Source: Acinetobacter variabilis (lineage in GTDB: Bacteria; Pseudomonadota; Gammaproteobacteria; Pseudomonadales; Moraxellaceae). Taken from it: DNA of 46,450 bases. Position numbers and translations under genes: made by a program. A model generated the notes under the pieces. The model saw only the letters and a list, made by a program, of their open reading frames with translations, was not told the origin of the DNA and ran no database searches. Position 1 is the first letter of the stretch. Each line of letters opens with the position of its first letter. Positions 37,241 to 46,210 of this stretch are shown here, piece by piece. Where the stretch lies: NCBI RefSeq assembly GCF_000369625.1, contig NZ_KB850116.1:57051-103500 (forward strand), written 5' to 3'.

Positions 37241-39054
37241 ACTTTGCAACTTTAAAAATTAATCAGCAGCAATGGCGTGCCGCAGGACAACGTCTTATTG
37301 AAATGGCGATTGCAGAGTTTCTATACGAAGAAATTATTGAAGTTAAAGCATTGTCAGCAGGGCGTTATCGTTTAGATTTAGGCAATCGTCAGTATGAGTT
37401 TCAAGGAAATCAATATCTACTCGGACACTGGAATATTCAGGAAGCTTCGGTACGTGATGTGACTCATAGTCAGGAAAATGATCAACCTGCTTGGAACTTA
37501 CATGAGTTTATTGTCGCAATGTCTGACAGTTCTAATGTTAAGCCATTTACCAAAGCGTATTTGATCAAAGAAATGAATAATACTTGGCTGGCAGAAGCAC
37601 ATTTGTTCAATGAAACACGTTTGCCAAGTATAGCGGTTTTGACAGAGCCACATTACAAAGTTGAAGGCATGCTACGTGGTCATCCTTGGCTCATCATGAG
37701 TAAAGGGCGTATGGGTTTTGGTTATGATGATTATTTAAGCGCTGCACCAGAGCTTTCACCTGAAGTTAAAGTGTTGTGGTTAGCCGTACATCGTGATTTA
37801 GCAGAGTATCGAAGTACTGAAGATTGGAGTGCCTGCGGTTTATATCAACATGAATTTGATGCCAATGAACTACAGCAGTTCATCAATATTCTCCAAGAAA
37901 AAAACCTAGATCCACAAAATTACTTTTTGATTCCCGTACATGCTTGGCAATGGCATCAATGGCTTGTTCCGACTTATGCCAATGAGATTGTGGATCAGAA
38001 AATTATTGAGTTAAATATCAGCCAAGATAGCTATGTGCCGATGCAATCAATCCGCACATTATGCAATACGTCAAACCTACAACGCCATTACATTAAGTTG
38101 CCTGTCAGTATTTTTAATACCGCTGTTTATCGTGGATTACCCTCAAAGCGTAATCTAGCAGCTCCAGCAGTGACCGCATGGTTAAAAAGAATTCATCAAC
38201 AAGATCAAGACTTACAAAATACAGGTGTGATTTTCTTAGGTGAAGTTGCGACTTTAACTATCCATCAGCCGTGTTTTGACCGCATTGACGGTGCACCGTA
38301 TCAATTTAAAGAGCTGTTCGGTTGTTTATGGCGTGAAAGTGTTGATCGTTATGTTGATCCATCTCATCAAGTGTTATCTCAAGCAGCATTGTTACACCGT
38401 GATATTTCAGGTCAATCGATCCTGAGCGTGTTGATCCAAGCATCAGGTTTAAGTCCTTTGGATTGGTTAGCACAATTTGCTCAAGTAAGCATGAGTCCAT
38501 TATTACTTTGCTTATATCGTTATGGTTTAGCATTTTCACCACACGGTGAGAACACAATGTTGGTACATGAAAATGGTGTGCCGAAAGCCATGGTATTAAA
38601 AGATTTCATTGATGACATCAATTTAGTGGATGAGGATTTTCCTGAGTTAGCTCAGTTACCATCTGAAGCAGATTTATTACTCCGTCATGAAGCGACTGAT
38701 CTAAGCCATTTTATTTTCACAGGTCTGTTCATGGTGCATTACCGCTATATCTGTAATGTGTTCTTGCAAGACTATCCTGAATATTCTGAGCTTGATTTCT
38801 GGCAGACCATTTCCAACACGATTGTTGAATTTAACCAAAAACACCCAGAACTGGCTGAACGTGCTGATAAATTCGCCATGCTGCGTCCAAGTTACACCAA
38901 AATTTGTTTAAACCGTGTACGTCTATTTACCACAAGTTATAACGATGAAGCAGAACGTCCTGTTCCTGTCTTCCTTGATCCTATTGCAAATCCAGTTAGC
39001 CCAGAAACATTGAAAACATGGGCAGAACAACCTCGCCAAGCAAAAGCGGGCTAA
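37237..39054 (+). CDS. acbC: IucA/IucC-family NIS siderophore synthetase, second copy
   Basis: 605 residues; ATGA overlap with the monooxygenase gene indicates coupling. Family motifs: EGMLRGHPWLIMSKGRMGFG near 148 (ATP and substrate loop), HAWQWHQWL, MQSIRTLCN, KLPVSIFNTAVYRGLPSKRN near 290, and SPHGENTMLVHENG near 428. This synthetase should attach the second hydroxamate arm to the mono-substituted citrate. A clustered pair of IucA/C proteins implies a bis-substituted citrate siderophore. Confidence 0.84.
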   Translation: MNFATLKINQQQWRAAGQRLIEMAIAEFLYEEIIEVKALSAGRYRLDLGNRQYEFQGNQYLLGHWNIQEASVRDVTHSQENDQPAWNLHEFIVAMSDSSNVKPFTKAYLIKEMNNTWLAEAHLFNETRLPSIAVLTEPHYKVEGMLRGHPWLIMSKGRMGFGYDDYLSAAPELSPEVKVLWLAVHRDLAEYRSTEDWSACGLYQHEFDANELQQFINILQEKNLDPQNYFLIPVHAWQWHQWLVPTYANEIVDQKIIELNISQDSYVPMQSIRTLCNTSNLQRHYIKLPVSIFNTAVYRGLPSKRNLAAPAVTAWLKRIHQQDQDLQNTGVIFLGEVATLTIHQPCFDRIDGAPYQFKELFGCLWRESVDRYVDPSHQVLSQAALLHRDISGQSILSVLIQASGLSPLDWLAQFAQVSMSPLLLCLYRYGLAFSPHGENTMLVHENGVPKAMVLKDFIDDINLVDEDFPELAQLPSEADLLLRHEATDLSHFIFTGLFMVHYRYICNVFLQDYPEYSELDFWQTISNTIVEFNQKHPELAERADKFAMLRPSYTKICLNRVRLFTTSYNDEAERPVPVFLDPIANPVSPETLKTWAEQPRQAKAG

Positions 39055-39081
39055 TTTTATTCGTCATTTTATAGGTTCGAT

Positions 39082-39720
39082 ATGAAAACAATCTCTCAGC
39101 AATTACCAGATTATTTTGAATACTTTGAAGATGGTACACAGTACTACTTACGCCAAGTGCAATATCCTCAGGATATTCCTTTATTACATCAATGGATGCA
39201 TGAGCCACATGTAATTCCTCAGTGGCAGTTAAATAAATCGGAACTAGAGTTACAAGTTTACTTCGACAAAATGTTAGCAGATGACCATCACCGCTTATTA
39301 ATCGTCGGAATTGATGGCAAAGATGTGGGCTATACCGAAATTTATGAAGGTAAACGAGATCGTTTAGGCCGTTATTACGATGGTGATGACAATGATCTCG
39401 GTTGGCATCTCCTGTTTGGTGACAAATCTGTGTTTGGCAAAGGCTTCTTGCGACCAACCATTCGGTTACTCAGTTTTTACATTTTTGAACATTCGAAAGC
39501 TAAAAAAATTGTGGGTGAGCCAGATCATACCGTTAAACCTTATGCAGCAGTGGTGGCAGAACTTTGTTATGAAAGCCAACGGTTAATACCGATGCCTGAA
39601 AAAACAGCGATGTTGTACTACTGCTTCCGAGAAACTTTTTATCACAAGTTTGGGGAATATTACCAAACATCACAACAACAGCTAGCAGATCAGCCAGCCA
39701 AATTCCTGAGTGTTACATGA
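39082..39720 (+). CDS. acbD: GNAT-type siderophore N-acyltransferase (IucB/RhbD-like)
   Basis: 212 residues with the AlcB/IucB acyltransferase fold: HEPHVIPQWQL near 48, YTEIYEGKRDRLGRYYD near 100, LGWHLLFGDKSVFGKGFLRP near 125, and KKIVGEPDHTVKPYAAV near 150. It acylates the N-hydroxyamine, with a medium-chain enoyl group in acinetoferrin; chain length cannot be read here. It is fourth in the operon and its stop overlaps the next start (ATGA). Confidence 0.84.
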   Translation: MKTISQQLPDYFEYFEDGTQYYLRQVQYPQDIPLLHQWMHEPHVIPQWQLNKSELELQVYFDKMLADDHHRLLIVGIDGKDVGYTEIYEGKRDRLGRYYDGDDNDLGWHLLFGDKSVFGKGFLRPTIRLLSFYIFEHSKAKKIVGEPDHTVKPYAAVVAELCYESQRLIPMPEKTAMLYYCFRETFYHKFGEYYQTSQQQLADQPAKFLSVT

Positions 39721-40088
39721 GCTTATATATCAATGAAATGCATATCTTAGACATGCGCTTTGCGGCGAATGTCTCTGTTGCAGAATTTGAACAATGGTTA
39801 GCACGGATTCAGCACTATTTCGAACATCAGCGAAATTTTGTGTTGATCATGCAAACCGATGCAAATACAGAATTTCCGGAGGAATATAGAGCAATCCAAG
39901 GCAAATGGTATAAGCAATATAAACAAGATTTTTACCAATATTGTTTGGGTTTTGCTCGTATTGCTCAAGATGAAGAAGATCGTATTCGATTGGATACACC
40001 AGCTCTGCACAAAGCTTGGCATGTTCCATATTTTGTGAGCGTAGATAAAGCTGAAGCCACACAATGGGCTTTGCAGAGGTATTTATGA
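39717..40088 (+). CDS. Uncharacterised 123-residue siderophore-cluster protein
   Basis: 123 residues, no membrane segment or signal peptide. It overlaps both neighbours by four bases (ATGA), so it is a firm operon member. The sequence (MHILDMRFAANVSVAEFEQW ... NFVLIMQTDANTEFPEEYRA) resembles no enzyme I know; the length and alternating helices recall small STAS-like domains, but that is weak. It would correspond to actB if the acinetoferrin gene order holds. Confidence 0.65.
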   Translation: MSLYINEMHILDMRFAANVSVAEFEQWLARIQHYFEHQRNFVLIMQTDANTEFPEEYRAIQGKWYKQYKQDFYQYCLGFARIAQDEEDRIRLDTPALHKAWHVPYFVSVDKAEATQWALQRYL

Positions 40089-41320
40089 ATCAAAATTCAT
40101 TAAATATTCAGAAAGTCTCAGCCTTGAGCCTGAGTGTCGTGGTGGTTTTATATCTCGCGCATGCCTTACCACTGTATTTTTATAATGTGGCCTTACCTGC
40201 GATTCTGCGTCATCAAGGCGTAGATTTACGTTGGATTGGCATGTTGTCGCTGCTCTATATTCCTTGGGCATTCAAGTTTTTTTGGGCACCACTAATTGAT
40301 CGTTTTTATTTCAAAAAACTCGGTAAACGTAAAACTTGGCTTTTGTTTACGCAAATAGCTTTGGTGTTGGGGGTCGTTGCTTTGGCACTTACCCAATTCG
40401 ATTACGGTCTTGGTGTATTTGTTATTGTCGGTTTATGGATTTCAACTTTTGCTGCAACTCAAGATATCGCAATTGATGGCTATACGGTCGAAACCTTTTC
40501 AGAATCTGAGTATCGACTAGGCAGTATGGCGCAAAGTATAGGTGTTGCGCTTGGCAGTATGGTTGGTGGAGCAGCAACTTTATGGCTGTATGAGCTTTAT
40601 GGTTGGCAAACTGCACTGATTTCCTTAGCCGCTATGACAGCATTGACGATGTTGGCTATTTTCCAGATTAAAGAAAAATCAAATGTAGAGAAAATCTCAA
40701 AACAGCCGCCAAGTCTGATCCGTGCATTTAAACGTCCAGAAATGTTATGGGCATTAGCCTTGATCGTATGTTATCGAATTGTCGAAGCACCGGCTATGGC
40801 GATGCTGAATCCGATGCTGATTGATCAGAAATGGTCGTTGTCACAAATCGGCGTGCTGATGTCTGTAATAGGTGCAGGGATTGGATTATTAGCCGCTGTT
40901 TCAGCTGCATTTTTATTAAAAAAAATAGCCGCAACACAATTGCTGATCTGGGCTGGTTGGGCACGCAGTTTGGTTTACGCCTTGTTGGGTGTTGCAGTTT
41001 TACTCAGTTGGTTGAATCAATGGCATTTACTTCTTGGTGGCTTTGTCATTGTCATTCTTGCCATCCGCTATATCGCAATGACAGCCTTATATGCACATTT
41101 CATGCAGACCAGCTCCAAAGAACAAGCTGGTACTGATTTTACGATTTTAGTTTGCTTCGAACTATTGGTTTATTTTATTGGCGGTGCAGTCTCAGGTTTC
41201 TTAGCCAAAGCATTTGGTTATGGAAACTTCTATCTCATTCTCGCAGTTTCATCTGTTTTAAGCGTGTTGCTTAGTCAACTGCTTATTCGCAAAGCAAAAC
41301 AAACGCAACAACTCATCTAG
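40085..41320 (+). CDS. MFS transporter of the siderophore cluster, first copy
   Basis: 411 residues from ATG 40085, chosen for AGAGG upstream and the ATGA overlap with the previous gene. It has about 12 membrane helices, with the family loop FYFKKLGKRKTWLL near 75 and AATQDIAIDGYTVETFSE near 135, as in AmpG/PAT-like permeases. That branch suggests import of the ferric siderophore or its fragments across the inner membrane, which fits its place beside the receptor gene. It would be actC. Confidence 0.78.
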   Translation: MNQNSLNIQKVSALSLSVVVVLYLAHALPLYFYNVALPAILRHQGVDLRWIGMLSLLYIPWAFKFFWAPLIDRFYFKKLGKRKTWLLFTQIALVLGVVALALTQFDYGLGVFVIVGLWISTFAATQDIAIDGYTVETFSESEYRLGSMAQSIGVALGSMVGGAATLWLYELYGWQTALISLAAMTALTMLAIFQIKEKSNVEKISKQPPSLIRAFKRPEMLWALALIVCYRIVEAPAMAMLNPMLIDQKWSLSQIGVLMSVIGAGIGLLAAVSAAFLLKKIAATQLLIWAGWARSLVYALLGVAVLLSWLNQWHLLLGGFVIVILAIRYIAMTALYAHFMQTSSKEQAGTDFTILVCFELLVYFIGGAVSGFLAKAFGYGNFYLILAVSSVLSVLLSQLLIRKAKQTQQLI

Positions 41321-41329
41321 GGGTCATTT

Positions 41330-43567
41330 ATGAAAGTTCGTTCACTTTCGACATCATTAACACTGCTCAGCTTGGCGATCAGTACGCAACTTTATGCTCA
41401 AAATGTCGAGCAGACTTCAACCGTAAATCAACTGGCACCGATTGTTATGACAGCAACTCGCTCAGCTCAAAGTATCGCTGAGATTGCGGGAACTGTTTAC
41501 AGTATTAGCCAAGAAGACATTGCAAAACAAGCTGCTGCTGGTAAAAGTACCGCAGATATTTTAGGACTGTTGGTTCCATCTTTAACACCAAGTTCAGGTA
41601 CGACCAGTAACTATGGGATGACCATGCGTGGTCGTACAGTGCAATATATGATTGATGGTGTTCCGCAAACGGGCTCACGCGATAGTTCACGCCAATTAAA
41701 TAGCATTAGCCCAGACATGATCGAACGTGTTGAAGTCGTGTCAGGTGCAAGTAGTATTTATGGTGCAGGTGCTACAGGTGGGATCATCAATATCATCACC
41801 AAAAGAGGTTCGGGTGATGGTGTAAATTTTGAAACCAAACTCGGCGTTACTTCAGGTGATAATTTCAAAAGTGATGCTTTAGCTTATGAAGCGTTTCAGT
41901 CTGCATCATTTAACCAAGGGGATTGGAGTGGTTTTATAGGTGCTAGCTATACACAACGCGGTGAAATTCAAGATAGTCGAGGTGATCGTGTAGGTCCAGA
42001 AGTTGCACAAACAGATCGTCAAGATACTGAAACTGTAGATGTGAATGGTCGTTTAAGCTGGCAGTTGGCAGATAAGCAAAAATTAAGTATCGGTGCGCAA
42101 TACTATAACGATGAGCAGGACAGTGAATATGGCGCTGATTATGGTCCAGGCTTATCTGTTTTACTTCTAGGGGCAAAACCTAGTCAAAAAGCTGTAAAAG
42201 GTTTAGAGCTTGATACTCAACCACGTACTAAGCGCAGTGCAGTAAATGCACAATATGAAAATCAGGATTTTCTTGGTCAGACTTTAAATGCAGAGGCGTA
42301 TTATCGTACTGAAAAAGGGCGATTCTTCCCAAGTGCAAATGCTTTAGCACATGCATCCATTCCAGGTGGAAGAACATTTATTGTTACCCAATCAGAAACA
42401 GATATTGATGTTTTTGGTGCTCGTTTAGCACTTCAAAGTAAACTCAATCTGGCAGAACGTGCATTAAATCTAACTTATGGTGTGGATTACGATAAGGAAA
42501 ATGGCAAACAAACAGCACAACTTTATGATCTAAATACTTTTATCAGTAGTAATGGTCTAAAGTTTAAGCCCCTAAATAATTATGCTTTTGGTCCTGAGGT
42601 AGATACTGAAAAGCTTGGTTTCTTCTTACAAAGTCAATTTGAAGCAACTGATCGCTTAAATCTACAAGCAGGTATTCGTCATGAGCGCATCGATAGTGAT
42701 GTTAAAGACTCAGTTCCATATTCTGAAGCAATGGTTGCCGATTTCGTTCCAACATACCAAGCTAAAACCTTAAAAGGTGGTTCAGTTAAGCATGATGCAA
42801 CACTCTTTAATGTGGGCGCACTTTATCATTTAACTGATGCACAACAGGTGTTTGCAAATTTCTCGCAAGGTGCAAATTTACCTGATGTACAACGTATGCT
42901 AAGAGATGTCCCTGCAAACTTTGTCGTAAGTAACCAAACAATTGATCCAATCAAAGTAAATAGTTTTGAGCTGGGCTGGCGTCTACAAGATGATGCGTTA
43001 AGCACAGGGATCACTGCGTTCTATAACAAATCTGATAAGTCATTGAAATTTGGTCCTCCAAGTTTTGCAATTGAAGTTATTGATACAGATGAACGCGTGT
43101 ATGGTATTGAAGGTAATGTCAAATATACCGTTTCAGATGATTGGAATGTAGGTGGGACTTTAGCTTATACACGTGGTCAGTTCAAAAACTCAAATGGTAA
43201 ATGGCAAGAGTTAGATGCAATTCGTGTAGCACCTTTGAAAGCAACGGTTTATTCAGACTGGCAATTCAATGATGGTTTAGGTTTACGAGTACAAGCTTTG
43301 GCTATTGATGGTACGGATGAAGCACGTAAAGATGCGATTGCGAATGGTAGTACTCGTCCTCCAGCAGAAATCAAAGGTTTTGCAGTGATGGATGTGATTG
43401 CCAATGCAAAAGCAGGTCCAGGAACTTTAGGTTTTGGTGTATATAACGTGTGGAATACGGACTATAAGTCTGTTTATAGCCAAGCAGTTTCAACGGTTTA
43501 CGGCGATATTTCGAGCTTGGCTGCTCAAGGTCGTACCTATGGTTTGAGCTACACTCTCAAGTACTAA
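41330..43567 (+). CDS. actA: TonB-dependent ferric-siderophore receptor
   Basis: 745 residues. A signal peptide ends in LYAQ, followed by a TonB-box-like APIVMTATRSAQ. The plug domain runs to about 160 (MIERVEVVSGASSIYGAGAT, GGIINIITKRG). The 22-strand barrel follows, with the last aromatic residue in YGLSYTLKY. It imports the ferric siderophore with TonB energy. It is nine bases after the MFS gene, and a terminator follows it. Confidence 0.88.
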   Translation: MKVRSLSTSLTLLSLAISTQLYAQNVEQTSTVNQLAPIVMTATRSAQSIAEIAGTVYSISQEDIAKQAAAGKSTADILGLLVPSLTPSSGTTSNYGMTMRGRTVQYMIDGVPQTGSRDSSRQLNSISPDMIERVEVVSGASSIYGAGATGGIINIITKRGSGDGVNFETKLGVTSGDNFKSDALAYEAFQSASFNQGDWSGFIGASYTQRGEIQDSRGDRVGPEVAQTDRQDTETVDVNGRLSWQLADKQKLSIGAQYYNDEQDSEYGADYGPGLSVLLLGAKPSQKAVKGLELDTQPRTKRSAVNAQYENQDFLGQTLNAEAYYRTEKGRFFPSANALAHASIPGGRTFIVTQSETDIDVFGARLALQSKLNLAERALNLTYGVDYDKENGKQTAQLYDLNTFISSNGLKFKPLNNYAFGPEVDTEKLGFFLQSQFEATDRLNLQAGIRHERIDSDVKDSVPYSEAMVADFVPTYQAKTLKGGSVKHDATLFNVGALYHLTDAQQVFANFSQGANLPDVQRMLRDVPANFVVSNQTIDPIKVNSFELGWRLQDDALSTGITAFYNKSDKSLKFGPPSFAIEVIDTDERVYGIEGNVKYTVSDDWNVGGTLAYTRGQFKNSNGKWQELDAIRVAPLKATVYSDWQFNDGLGLRVQALAIDGTDEARKDAIANGSTRPPAEIKGFAVMDVIANAKAGPGTLGFGVYNVWNTDYKSVYSQAVSTVYGDISSLAAQGRTYGLSYTLKY

Positions 43568-43577
43568 TCTTATCCAG

Positions 43578-43604
43578 AAGGCATCTTTTAGATGCCTTTT
43601 CTTT
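43578..43604 (+). terminator. Terminator after the receptor gene
   Basis: A perfect 9-bp stem, AAGGCATCT/AGATGCCTT, with a three-base loop is followed by TTCTTTT. It lies 11 bases after the receptor stop. The final MFS gene is therefore probably read through partially or has its own promoter in the short gap. Confidence 0.8.
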
Positions 43605-43619
43605 TGATGAATACTACCT

Positions 43620-44846
43620 ATGCAACAAAATTTTAAATTATTGGCTTGGGCAACTCTAGCCAACGGTACTTGTTTTTCAATGATTTTACCTTTACTTGCC
43701 CCATTAATTCGTGAGCTTGGCTTAACAGAAGTACAGGGCGGAGTAATTGTTTCAGCGGGTGCAATTTGTATGGCGATTGCATCTATTCTGATTGCCAGAG
43801 GGGAAAAAATACAGACTCCTTATCAATTAATGAATTATGGTTTCTTGGGCATGACCATTACTTGGGCTATATTTACAGCGATTCTTTATTGGGGAATACA
43901 ACAAACATTACCCGTAATGATAGTTTTTGCTTTGTTGGTGATTAGTCGAGCAAGTACTGGTGGTTTTATGGCTATGCCACAAATAGGTCTACAAAGTTAT
44001 GTCATGCAACATGTCACAGAGGAACAACAACGCAGTCAAAAAATGGCAATGTATGGTGCGATGAATAGTTTAGGTATGATCGTCGGCCCATTTCTAACTT
44101 CAGTGTTATTGTTCGGTGGAATTTTATTGCCAATGTGGATTGCAGTTATTTTATTGGTGATTTTTAGTTTGATTATCACAATGTATTTTAAACATGATGA
44201 GGGTAAACAAAACACAATATTGGATCAAAAACAGCCTGTAAAAATAGAGCATTCATTTTCATTAAAACCAGCTATTCCTTGGCTTATTTTAGGATTTACT
44301 ACCTATATGGCTATCGTGACGCTCAATATGACGGCAGGTTTTTATATTCAAGACCATTTTCATTTAAGCTCACAACAAAGTGCGATTTATTTTTCCCAAT
44401 GTATGCTCATTGTTGGTTTTAGCTTAGTGATTACTCAGATCCTGATTGTAAAAGTACTTCATTTAAAACTGAAAGCTTTGGTATTGGTGGGTACGTTTAG
44501 CATGGTTATTGGACTCATCCTATCTTTAAGTGCAATCCATATTTGGATGTTTCAAATAAGTTATTTATTTTATGGGGTCGGAGTGGCAAGCCTTTTGCCT
44601 GCATTTACCACAGGGGCGGCTCAATCTGTTACGCAAGCTGCTCAAGTCAAAATGGCAAGTATTTGTACAGCTACTCAAGCGATTGGTCACATTGTGGCGC
44701 CTTTACTGAGCACTTTTCTATATCAGTTCGGCATTCACTTACCTTTTTATTTACTCTTAATATTGATGGTCACAGTGGCGGTCTACTTGTTGATCATATC
44801 CTATTCAAATCAGAATACGATGATAAGCAATAAGGTTAACTCCTAA
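43620..44846 (+). CDS. MFS efflux transporter, second copy in the cluster
   Basis: 408 residues with about 12 membrane helices. MFS motifs include VSAGAICMAIASILIARGEK near 45 and SRASTGGFMAMPQIGLQSYV near 110. The first half resembles drug-efflux (DHA1-type) proteins, so siderophore export is the likely role. It starts 16 bases after a terminator. It would be actD in the acinetoferrin order. Confidence 0.76.
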   Translation: MQQNFKLLAWATLANGTCFSMILPLLAPLIRELGLTEVQGGVIVSAGAICMAIASILIARGEKIQTPYQLMNYGFLGMTITWAIFTAILYWGIQQTLPVMIVFALLVISRASTGGFMAMPQIGLQSYVMQHVTEEQQRSQKMAMYGAMNSLGMIVGPFLTSVLLFGGILLPMWIAVILLVIFSLIITMYFKHDEGKQNTILDQKQPVKIEHSFSLKPAIPWLILGFTTYMAIVTLNMTAGFYIQDHFHLSSQQSAIYFSQCMLIVGFSLVITQILIVKVLHLKLKALVLVGTFSMVIGLILSLSAIHIWMFQISYLFYGVGVASLLPAFTTGAAQSVTQAAQVKMASICTATQAIGHIVAPLLSTFLYQFGIHLPFYLLLILMVTVAVYLLIISYSNQNTMISNKVNS

Positions 44847-44902
44847 ATCGAATATGCTTGAAAGACAGAGAATATTAAATTTTTATGATTGCAGTCTCGT
44901 AA

Positions 44903-45941
44903 GGCTTTGTTGCACAAACCTATCTGTAAAGGCTTTTTCAGCGATATAATTTTCAAATGAAGAAGCCTACACACAAAATCTACCGCACAACCAATTGGCC
45001 CGCATATAACCGAGCACTCATGAGTCGCGGAAATATTGCCATTTGGTTTGATCCTGCTACGCAATGGTATGCTCCATCAAAAGGCAAACAAGGGCGAAAT
45101 CAAACCTACTCCGACGCAGCTATCCAATGCTGCTTAATGATTAAATCCTTATTCCGTCTATCTTTACGTATAGTCACTGGCTTTGTGCAAAGTCTGATTA
45201 AACTTTGCGGATTAAATTGGACCGCACCAGATTACAGTACGCTTTGTAGAAGACAAAAGCATATTGATATTGCAATCAGCTACCAAAAAAGTAGCGATGG
45301 GCTGCATCTACTCATGGACTCTACAGGCATGAAGTTTCTAGGTGAGGGCGAATGGAAACGCAAGAAACATGGACCTGAATATCGTCGCCAATGGCGTAAA
45401 CTTCATATTGGTATAGATGCTAAAACCCTACAAATACGAGCAGTTCAGCTTACAACCAATAATGTCAGTGATTCACAGGTGCTTGGTGATTTACTTAATC
45501 AGATTCCACAAGATGAGCGGATTGACTCTGTTTATACTGATGGAGCTTATGACACCAAGCAATGCCGTCAGGTCATTGCAGATCGGCAAGCGCATGCGGT
45601 GATTCCACCTAGAAAAAATGCGAAACCATGGAAAGATACAAAGAGTAGCTCGCTAGAGCGAAATGAATTACTTCGAACAATTAAACGTTTAGGTAGGACA
45701 CTATGGAAAAAATGGTCAGGCTATCATCGCCGAAGTTTGGTTGAGACTAAAATGCACTGCATCAAATTATTAGGAGATAAACTCAGTGCAAGGAGCTTTG
45801 ATAGCCAAGTCAATGAGGTTCATGCACGTGTAGCAGTCCTCAACAGATTTACGGAATTAGGTCGACCACTTACCCAAGTTACGCCTTAAATTTGGCTCAA
45901 TTAGGGGCGCTTTGCCTTTCAAATCTTTGTGCAACAAAGCC
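44903..45941 (+). mobile_element. Intact IS5-family element (IS903-like, IS17-like)
   Basis: Terminal inverted repeats are GGCTTTGTTGCACAAA at 44903 and its complement CTTTGTGCAACAAAGCC ending at 45941, a length of about 1039 bp that fits my memory of IS17. One transposase gene fills it. The flanking bases (left GTCTCGTAA, right GTTCTTAAC) are not identical, so no target duplication is evident; the element may have recombined with another copy. A decayed relative is at 29395 and a solo end at 11041. Confidence 0.85.
44957..45889 (+). CDS. IS5-family transposase
   Basis: 310 residues, complete. It opens with a basic DNA-binding part (KKPTHKIYRTTNWPAYNRAL). DDE residues: Asp in HLLMDSTGMKF near 120, Asp in VYTDGAYDTKQ near 197, and Glu in RRSLVETKMHCIKLLGD near 265. 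No frameshift is needed, so the enzyme is probably active and could also mobilise the deleted copy at 29395. Confidence 0.92.
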   Translation: MKKPTHKIYRTTNWPAYNRALMSRGNIAIWFDPATQWYAPSKGKQGRNQTYSDAAIQCCLMIKSLFRLSLRIVTGFVQSLIKLCGLNWTAPDYSTLCRRQKHIDIAISYQKSSDGLHLLMDSTGMKFLGEGEWKRKKHGPEYRRQWRKLHIGIDAKTLQIRAVQLTTNNVSDSQVLGDLLNQIPQDERIDSVYTDGAYDTKQCRQVIADRQAHAVIPPRKNAKPWKDTKSSSLERNELLRTIKRLGRTLWKKWSGYHRRSLVETKMHCIKLLGDKLSARSFDSQVNEVHARVAVLNRFTELGRPLTQVTP

Positions 45942-46020
45942 GTTCTTAACTTGGATGTTCATTTAATTATAAATATATATTTTTTTTAATTTCAATTGGA
46001 TAATTCTTAATTTATTCTAA

Positions 46021-46048
46021 AATTAACATAATACAGCTTATACGAAAT
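46021..46048 (+). other. dif/pdif-like XerC-XerD recombination site
   Basis: Two 11-base arms, AATTAACATAA (46021-46031) and TTATACGAAAT (46038-46048), flank a six-base centre TACAGC (46032-46037). This is the XerD-centre-XerC layout of dif sites and of the pdif sites that bound modules on Acinetobacter plasmids. No second site was found in the window. A chromosomal dif cannot be excluded. Confidence 0.72.
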
Positions 46049-46091
46049 TATTTTAATTTTTCATTTAAAATCAATCATATAATTACACAAC

Positions 46092-46123
46092 AAAAAGCCC
46101 GATCACACTAGATTGGGCTTTTT
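46092..46123. terminator. Bidirectional terminator near the IS3-family end
   Basis: AAAAAGCCCGATC (46092-46104) and GATTGGGCTTTTT (46111-46123) form a 13-bp stem with one wobble and A/T tracts on both sides. It lies between the dif-like site and the - strand transposase. Confidence 0.8.
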
Positions 46124-46210
46124 ACGTGAACAGTCATGTTCCATGCCTGAGAGGTGGTCCCACTTGTTTGAACAACTAAAAGCGTATTTATAAGTGATAT
46201 TCCGCTCTAG

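Noticed and set aside
44903..45941. Target-site duplication of the IS5-family element
   Set aside because: The nine bases on each side differ, so no duplication is claimed.
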